A stretch of DNA of 64,000 nucleotides. Source: Antedon bifida. Taxonomy: Eukaryota; Echinodermata; Crinoidea; Comatulida; Antedonidae. Below, one piece after another: positions 60,601-64,000 of the stretch. A program made the translations under genes and the position numbers. Position 1 is the first letter of the stretch. Every line of letters starts with the position of its first letter. The notes beneath the pieces were generated by a model. It had not been told where the DNA came from and did not search any database. It saw nothing but the letters and a program-made list of their open reading frames with translations. The stretch covers positions 31,873,001 to 31,937,000 of the forward strand of contig OY727095.1 in NCBI GenBank assembly GCA_963402885.1, given 5' to 3'.

Positions 60601-62084
60601 AGTTATTGTACATTGTTATATATTGTATATGTCTACCTAGGCAAAAGAATTCTAATTCAGTGTGCTGGAATGACATTGTGGTCCTTATTCACTCCACCTC
60701 TTTCATGCTATTTCCATTCCATGGAAGACTTATGCACTAAAGCCCTATTTACACTATCAAACTAGTTTGACAAAAAAAGTGTGATGTGCCCAAATATGAT
60801 AGTGATATTCCCAAATATGGTAGTGACATGACATCATCATGTCCATATATGGGCACATCACATATTTTTGTCATATAAAGTTTGATAGTGTAGACAGAGC
60901 ACTATGAATGTTGTCAACAGATGCATAGACCCACCAAGGTGAGGGCATTGACGATTTTTGTTCTGATTGAAATCATTTTGTTTTTTTAATTATTCTGTGC
61001 CTTGCCATGCTCCTTAATCTTGCTTAAGGTAAGCATTTGACTAGAACTTTATTTTCTTATTTTACTGTGTTCTGTGCCTTTAGTTTTATTGAAAAAAAAT
61101 GGTTTAAATAATAACAATTTTGTATCAAATGCAATTTGTCATGTTCTGCCATAACATACATGATTATTCAATGTCGATTCTGTTTTTCTCACAATTCTGA
61201 TACTAGCAACTTGAGATTGAACTTTGGTATTTACAACGTCACATAGTATGTCATTCAATAACAACATGTTAATTTTGCATGTGTCCATTTAAACACACAA
61301 GGGAAAGTTCATTCAGATTGTTTTTATGCGTTATGCATTAAAAAAGAAAGTGAAAAGTCACAAAATATTTGTTTAAACAAATACATTTTTCTTAATAGCA
61401 TGTGTTTACATGCCAGAAACCCGGACACCCTTGGGCCGAAGTAAAGTCTGGTTTTCAGAAAACAAAGTGTTTAAGAACATACAATTTGGTCTGTTTTTAA
61501 CTTAAATTCCAGTCTTCAGAGTCACAGGTCATCATTTAACTTTGAACATAAATTGAAATTATAGACAAAGGAATACTGCATTAAGCTCTGTCTACACTAT
61601 CAAACTTTATGTGACAAAAAAATGTGATGTGCTCATATATGGACATGACGATGTCATATCACTACCATATTTTGGTTTATCACTTCCATATTTGGGCACA
61701 TCACAATTTGTTTGTCGAACTAGTTTGATAGTGTAGACAGAGCTTTAGAATATGCCAAACAACATTACGCAATTATAATACAGTGCTACATTATTATTAT
61801 GCTACTTCTGTTCAGGGGTCACACCTGTGAAATGAACAAGTGGCAATATTATGTTATAACACTACGGCCAACCCCTATTCATGGGACAGCCCTATATGCC
61901 TATAAGCCTATATACTTTGTTGGGTCTTAAAGGTGTCCCCTAAATAGAGGCTCTATCTATCGTATATTATATAATAAACATACTCAATAAAGTTGTTAAC
62001 TAGATTCATCCCTGTCTCAAAGTTTTTGCCTCCAACTTCTTGGCAATGGATTGCCACAAACCTAGGCTGCAGTCTCTGTAACAC
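42519..62084 (-). CDS. INPP5A: Type I inositol 1,4,5-trisphosphate 5-phosphatase, 14 exons, 5' end outside window
   Basis: Fourteen GT-AG exons join to 1122 nt: 373 residues plus stop, all phases compatible. The N-terminal ~40 residues are expected beyond 64000; nothing resembling them was found in 62085-64000. The enzyme removes the 5-phosphate of Ins(1,4,5)P3 and Ins(1,3,4,5)P4 and so ends calcium signalling at membranes. Visible motifs (numbering from the first visible residue): HCQE 13-16 (Mg-binding Glu), RKGFLRTRWC 124-133, HLFHDASN 145-152, GDFNFRLD 192-199, PSWCDR 301-306 and MGDHKPV 336-342. The C-terminus CCTVL is a prenylation box; the human enzyme ends CCVVQ. Introns hold nine copies of the CArG MITE and a 1.5-kb tandem duplication. 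Confidence 0.97.
43097..43159 (-). CDS. INPP5A: INPP5A visible exon 13 (MGDHK)
   Basis: 63 nt, phase 0 at both ends. Encodes TNDNQAEYEVIGADVCMGDH then K. The His of GDHKPV is catalytic in the fold. Acceptor tttctcctttag, donor gtaagtat. Confidence 0.96.
43395..43536. mobile_element. CArG foldback MITE, copy 8 (INPP5A intron)
   Basis: Lies 39 bp from the 3' splice-site side of the neighbouring INPP5A exon 12. TIRs intact; CArG decayed to GCATATATGG. Confidence 0.9.
43575..43686 (-). CDS. INPP5A: INPP5A visible exon 12 (catalytic PSWCDR)
   Basis: 112 nt. Encodes YPYSEDMNQGEDYMQTRVPS then WCDRVFYSKSANESLIM. PSWCDR is the second 5-phosphatase signature. Acceptor ctattttattttag, donor gtatgtac. 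Confidence 0.97.
43780..43930 (+). other. GC-richer segment related to 46.2 kb (INPP5A intron)
   Basis: Contains CCTGGTGGTGACCATAGAAC then GGTCCCGAGATAACGACTAT. See the related segment at 46205-46380. Not coding in any frame that fits INPP5A. Confidence 0.35.
44221..44300 (+). mobile_element. Repeat tail family E, copy 1 (INPP5A intron)
   Basis: GTTTTTTCTTATGTGCTGCA then TTTGTAACTATGGACGTGAA and ATAAAAGCAAAATTGAAATT; the same order recurs at 54.1 kb. It resembles a retroposon 3' end with a poly(A)-signal-like AATAAA. Confidence 0.5.
44432..44505 (-). CDS. INPP5A: INPP5A visible exon 11
   Basis: 74 nt. Encodes LLQFDKEAGSFSEHFLEHEK then SFAP plus the split Arg/Ser codon, aligned with the human LLEFDKELSVFKDRLYELD. 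Acceptor follows a tattattag tract; donor gtgagaac. Confidence 0.92.
44802..44867 (-). CDS. INPP5A: INPP5A visible exon 10
   Basis: 66 nt in phase 0 at both ends. Encodes VVLTLEKKKFEASEISPNKA then KW; the LEKK core is conserved. The donor gtaattat lacks the usual +5 G. It is phase-symmetric, like the previous exon. Confidence 0.9.
45398..45487 (-). CDS. INPP5A: INPP5A visible exon 9
   Basis: 90 nt in phase 0 at both ends. Encodes ALTTSASGEYIKEDNDVVKV then IFTENGNSGK, matching the human NEVVKLIFRESDNDRK segment. Acceptor aattttttatag, donor gtaataca. Being 3n and phase-symmetric, it could be skipped without a frameshift. Confidence 0.92.
45852..46014. mobile_element. CArG foldback MITE, copy 9 (INPP5A intron)
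   Basis: Ends 39 bp from the donor of INPP5A exon 8. Intact CCATATATGG and both TIRs. Confidence 0.9.
46053..46137 (-). CDS. INPP5A: INPP5A visible exon 8 (catalytic GDFNFRLD)
   Basis: 85 nt. Encodes RLENDQHDKVPYFVFGDFNF then RLDTHDVVK. GDFNFRLD is the first signature motif of the inositol 5-phosphatase family, with the Asp and Asn that bind metal and phosphate. Acceptor tatttgttgtag, donor gtaagaag. Confidence 0.97.
46205..46380 (+). other. GC-richer SINE-like segment (INPP5A intron)
   Basis: GGCGCAAGGTCCCCCCACTT to CGGATAACGATACAGTAGA. It shares CTGGTGGT...AGAAC...GATAACGA with 43885-43925, so both may be remnants of one short retroposon. Identity unknown. Confidence 0.35.
46460..46515 (-). 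CDS. INPP5A: INPP5A visible exon 7
   Basis: 56 nt, encodes FPSTYSNKRKKALLAVLD plus the split Arg; corresponds to the human SVYSGIRHKALGYVLDR segment. Acceptor gttttatttgtag, donor gtatagta. Confidence 0.93.
46549..46682. mobile_element. CArG foldback MITE, copy 10 (INPP5A intron)
   Basis: Only 33 bp upstream (in transcript sense) of the acceptor of exon 7. Short copy with one core unit, intact CCATATATGG and TIRs. Confidence 0.9.
47122..47185 (-). CDS. INPP5A: INPP5A visible exon 6 (HLFHDASN)
   Basis: 64 nt; the first C completes Ser, then IFDLINLHLFHDASNVIAMQ and S. HLFHDASN is diagnostic for the INPP5A subfamily. Acceptor ctttttttaatag, donor gtaagtga. Confidence 0.95.
47518..47673. mobile_element. 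CArG foldback MITE, copy 11 (INPP5A intron)
   Basis: Between exons 5 and 6. Intact CCATATATGG and left TIR; right TIR GTAGACAAGGCTTAA. Confidence 0.9.
47955..48007 (-). CDS. INPP5A: INPP5A visible exon 5 (SRKGF.RTRWC)
   Basis: 53 nt, phase 0 in, two bases out. Encodes SKFSRKGFLRTRWCINGR, almost identical to the human SRKGFIRTRWC core that contributes basic residues to the active site. Acceptor ggtttttttcag, donor gtaagata. Confidence 0.95.
48640..49030 (-). repeat. 10-bp minisatellite TGGGAATTGA in an INPP5A intron
   Basis: About 38 copies of TGGGAATTGA / TGGGTATTGA / TGGATATTGA between exons 4 and 5 of the visible gene. In minus-strand translation it reads as Pro/Ile/Asn/Ser/His repeats, which is not a real protein. 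Confidence 0.93.
50009..50112 (-). CDS. INPP5A: INPP5A visible exon 4
   Basis: 104 nt; the incoming base makes Ser, then KEFRECEGHVRYLDNLSQST and SHEKMKFPKNLFPE. It is divergent from the human protein except for the FP..FPE end. Acceptor cataattacag, donor gtaagggt. The 7.4-kb intron upstream of it is the longest in the visible gene. Confidence 0.92.
50281..53362 (+). repeat. 1509-bp tandem duplication in the longest INPP5A intron
   Basis: The unit starting ACATGTAACTCGTCACTTTG at 50281 recurs at 51790 (period 1509 bp). Compared stretches are about 97% identical by eye, so the duplication is young. The block ends with a hairpin around GGTTATCCTGCAACTTCGTTG at 53328-53357. Each unit contains three TGACGTCA palindromes spaced 177-178 bp (50710, 50887, 51065 and 52221, 52398, 52576), showing a degenerate ~178-bp sub-repeat. 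It is CpG-rich, unlike the surrounding intron. No convincing ORF was seen; it may be a non-autonomous transposon or satellite unit. Confidence 0.88.
53752..53825 (+). repeat. Truncated relative of the 1509-bp unit
   Basis: Shares the start AACTCGTCACTTTGTATGAG and GTTATCCGC, then CATGACCTGA as in the full units; similarity stops after about 75 bp. This shows the unit is a dispersed family, not only a local duplication. Confidence 0.6.
54060..54143 (+). mobile_element. Repeat tail family E, copy 2 (INPP5A intron)
   Basis: GTTTTTTCTTACTGTATGTG, TTTTGTAACCATGGACGTAC and AATAAAAGTAAAATAAAAAT align with the 44.2-kb copy. Short stretches upstream hint that the relationship extends further. Confidence 0.5.
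54734..55071 (-). mobile_element. TTAA-flanked MITE family B, copy 3 (INPP5A intron)
   Basis: Inverted relative to the other two copies. One end carries an expanded run of about 14 G at 55039-55052 where the others have four to five C/G. Confidence 0.85.
55166..55260. mobile_element. Inverted-repeat family D, copy 2 (INPP5A intron)
   Basis: CCTCTATTAAGGGGACACTT followed by TTGTTGGGTCTTAA and CTAATAGAGGCTCTACTG; shorter than copy 1. Confidence 0.6.
55835..55995. mobile_element. CArG foldback MITE, copy 12 (INPP5A intron)
   Basis: The left TIR carries a 5-bp insertion (CTGTCTACTGTACACTATCA). The CArG box is deleted; the two core units remain. Confidence 0.88.
57560..57623 (-). CDS. INPP5A: INPP5A visible exon 3
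   Basis: 64 nt, phase 0 in, one base out. Encodes ALGNIYFIHDSIASPKYYDF plus K, matching the human ALGSFYFLHESL region. Acceptor ctatttgcag, donor gtaagtat. Confidence 0.93.
57822..57995. mobile_element. CArG foldback MITE, copy 13 (INPP5A intron)
   Basis: Three AAATATGGTAGTGATATGCC units, intact CCATATATGG, TIRs nearly perfect. Confidence 0.9.
58689..58836. mobile_element. CArG foldback MITE, copy 14 (INPP5A intron)
   Basis: Intact CCATATATGG; the right inner arm is deleted (TTTTTATAGTGTAGACAGAG). Flanked by TA on both sides. Confidence 0.9.
59129..59216 (-). CDS. INPP5A: INPP5A visible exon 2
   Basis: 88 nt; the first A completes a Glu codon, then TLFGSEEMRCYRRSHVVMDK and NYQATDDFT. It aligns with the human SSDAMKEYNRARVYLDENY segment. 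Acceptor ttttttag, donor gtaagtac. Confidence 0.93.
59752..60150 (+). repeat. ~90-180-bp direct repeats in an INPP5A intron
   Basis: CTAATTATTAATAGAATT at 59758, 59878 and 60061; CATGTCTTTTGAnAATATT and ACATTTTGTATGTATCA recur between them. About 3.5 diverged copies. Confidence 0.75.
60241..60300 (-). mobile_element. Possible tRNA-derived relic
   Basis: The minus strand reads GAGGTCGGAGGTTCAAATCT, a B-box-like phrase, preceded by GTGGATGTACACGATCTTC. No clear A box or cloverleaf. Confidence 0.3.
60739..60902. mobile_element. CArG foldback MITE, copy 15 (INPP5A intron)
   Basis: Intact CCATATATGG, two core units, both TIRs recognisable. Confidence 0.9.
61583..61746. mobile_element. CArG foldback MITE, copy 16 (INPP5A intron)
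   Basis: TIRs intact; the CArG has one change (TCATATATGG) and the neighbouring word is TGACGATGTCAT. It lies about 240 bp 3' of the first visible INPP5A exon. Confidence 0.9.
61856..61960. mobile_element. Inverted-repeat family D, copy 3 (INPP5A intron)
   Basis: Shares TTTGTTGGGTCTTAA with copy 2 and the arm GGTGTCCCCTAAATAGAGG with copy 1. Confidence 0.6.
61984..62084 (-). CDS. INPP5A: INPP5A first visible exon (HCQE motif)
   Basis: 101 nt, phase 0 in, two bases out (GA). Encodes VLQRLQPRFVAIHCQEVGGK followed by NFETGMNLVNNFIE. The Glu of HCQE is a metal ligand in 5-phosphatases. Acceptor gtattttgtag, donor gtatgttt. The upstream coding exon lies outside the window. Confidence 0.94.
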
Positions 62085-64000
62085 CTACAAAATACAAGAA
62101 TATATATTATTATATACTTACTATAAATACAATTATTAAAGCCATGGAGAAATAACTTGATATCATATTAAATATAGTATGCTTAAGTATTGAATGTATT
62201 TATAAAACGAAGATTCAGATTCAGATTCATCAGTCATTCATACATATTGTACGATAATTGTTTTCTTGGCAGAAAAACACAAACAAAACAATACACACAT
62301 AATAATATTTACATTTATGATAAGCATGTAACTAACAACTGATCAAGCAATATAAAAAGATGAATTAAAATAAAAATGTAAAAATTAAATTTATTATTAA
62401 TAAAAACAATAGATTATAAATAATTCGATTATTAATTTGCTTAACTACTGTAACTTTAGAACATAAAATATTGATATTGGAAATCGTTTGTTATTTGTAA
62501 AAATAATCTACAGTACTATGGATATAAAAAACAAAATAATAGACTTTTTAAAACATTTCCACTGTATGTACACATTTAATTTAGTTAAACCGATGCGTCA
62601 GCAGGATAGATTATAAAATGCTTAAAAATCATCAAATTGTCATTTACAGTCTAAAAATAACCAACAATATTATTGAAAACGTTCATATAATATTCATCAA
62701 GCCATATAAAAATGAATATATAGGACAGATAAATCAACCTCCTATAGAACAGGGTTGTGAACACATAATTATAATTATAATTATAAGATTATAATTTATA
62801 TTTATATTATTACTACATGTGTTATAGTTTATTGTAAATGTATATTCTTATGGTGTTTTTATCCTTAAGGGCCACAATGGAAATAAGTTCGACCTTTGGT
62901 TACTTTTTTGTGTTACCCTGAATTCATTCTTTGTATTTTATATGTTTGTGTTATTTTGTGAATTCGAATAAAGAAATAAATAAATAAACAATTAAAATGT
63001 TATAAATGAATTTGTGTGATTTACTGTATAAGATCTATCAAAATTGATACTGTACAATTGTTTTCATATAACAATAACAAAAGACTGTCGGTACCTTAGG
63101 CTCAGAATTTGTAAACAAAGAAAAAATGATTACCTTTTGTTTGGTATGAAATTAGACAATCTAATTAGTATATCTAAGGTCTTGTTATAATTAATAGATC
63201 TAAGCATTAAGGTCTACAGTAATTTTCCCACTTTTAATATACATAATTAATTAGATTGTATACAGTGTCATCCTTTCCTGTAGGGACAAAGGCAGTTTCC
63301 ACTTGTTTATAATTAGTTAATTCTATGTGGGGAAATTTTGAAATGCTTTTGGAGTATACTTCTGTAAAATACAGTAATAAATAAATTTGTGGTGTTCAAT
63401 CTTAAACAATACAATGAAAGCCCCAGTGGTCTAATGGTTCGGACATCTGCATATCAAGGTTCTGGGTTTGAATCTCAGTTAGGGCAGCTTTTTGTCATTC
63501 TCACAGATTTATTTTATCGTTTCAAATTAATTAATCAATTTCAGTGTAACACCGGACGGTTTAGAATTTAATAATATTCATAAGAAATTTAAAAAGCAAT
63601 ATTATTTAAACAAGTTCAGAGAGACTCTTACTCTCAGCATATTATACAGTGAAACCTTAGTTCTCAAGCCTACCATGTGTATATACATAGAGATATTATA
63701 GTGAACTCTATGGTATATACTGTATACAGTAAATACTTTGACAGGCAAAAGAGAAATTCTATAACTCCTTGAAATGATTAATTAATGGAGAAGAAAATAT
63801 TTATACAGTATAAGAATGGAATAAGCTTCCTATTAATAAAAAAGAAATCAAACAATTTATGAAAGAAATATCTTTTAGTTATTATAATTTTTATATATAT
63901 TATATTACTGATGCTTCATATTCTCACTTGTTCTTATTATTTTTTAACCATGTTAAAGGGCCGACTGAAACAAGTTTACTTCTATGTAGGTTCGTCCTCA
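62085..64000 (-). other. INPP5A: INPP5A intron running off the right edge
   Basis: Only the tRNA-like element, a retroposon-like tail ending AATAAAGAAATAAATAAATA near 62990 and AT-rich simple sequence were seen. No exon matching the INPP5A N-terminus was found, so the first coding exon must lie further right. Confidence 0.7.
63419..63490 (+). mobile_element. tRNA-derived SINE head or tRNA pseudogene
   Basis: GCCCCAGTGGTCTAATGGTT matches a tRNA 5' half with an A box, and GGGTTTGAATCTC a B box. The T arm CTGGG TTTGAAT CTCAG pairs, the D stem GTC/GAC pairs and the acceptor GCCCCAG/TTAGGGC pairs with one mismatch. The anticodon stem does not pair, so it is not a functional tRNA. T-rich sequence follows. 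Confidence 0.6.

Noticed and set aside
1-64000. CRISPR arrays, operons, ribosome-binding sites or rRNA genes
   Set aside because: The window is eukaryotic with spliced genes; tandem arrays present are minisatellites without spacer diversity or cas genes.

Overview
This is an intron-rich, AT-rich animal nuclear window. Two protein-coding genes, both on the minus strand, can be read exon by exon. The predicted proteins and the dispersed TAGGCCTA-type sequence vocabulary suggest a marine deuterostome invertebrate, most likely an ambulacrarian such as an echinoderm. That placement is inference; the two gene identities are secure. Six-frame ORFs are almost all spurious here because exons are short (53-406 bp) and introns are long.

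Gene 1 (3576-18752, minus) is a complete three-exon NK6-class homeobox gene (Nkx6) encoding 271 residues. It has an eh1-like N-terminal motif, the conserved [12 protein letters not shown] block and a homeodomain split by an intron between positions 46 and 47. Introns of about 6.7 and 7.6 kb hold a GAT/GGT array, a 42-bp array and several non-repetitive blocks rich in transcription-factor-like sites. A 24-bp minisatellite lies about 1.2 kb upstream of the start codon.

Gene 2 (42519 to beyond 62084, minus) is INPP5A, the type I inositol-polyphosphate 5-phosphatase. Fourteen consecutive coding exons give 373 residues with all phases compatible. The first ~40 residues lie beyond the right edge. 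The HCQE, GDFNFRLD, PSWCDR and MGDHKPV catalytic motifs are present, and the protein ends in a prenylation box Cys-Thr-Val-Leu. The last exon (42519-42620) was placed by splice phase and the PVY start.

The ~24 kb between them (18.75-42.5 kb) shows no protein-coding gene. It contains minisatellites, foldback elements and candidate cis-regulatory blocks. NKX6 next to INPP5A is also the human 10q26.3 arrangement (from memory), so the window appears to preserve ancient microsynteny.

Repeats are the other main content. A foldback MITE family of 130-190 bp has 16 copies, 11 of them between 40 and 62 kb, and nine copies carry a perfect CArg box. There is also a TTAA-flanked ~330-bp MITE (3 copies), a third and a fourth inverted-repeat family, a 1509-bp tandem duplication in an INPP5A intron with six perfect CRE palindromes at 177-178-bp spacing, a 132-bp array left of Nkx6, and tRNA-derived and LINE-tail-like relics. 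Sequence composition changes at about 31-34 kb: TAGGCCTA and ACGCGCGCGT words and abundant CpG on the Nkx6 side, CpG-poor TACTGTA/TACAGTA-rich DNA on the INPP5A side.
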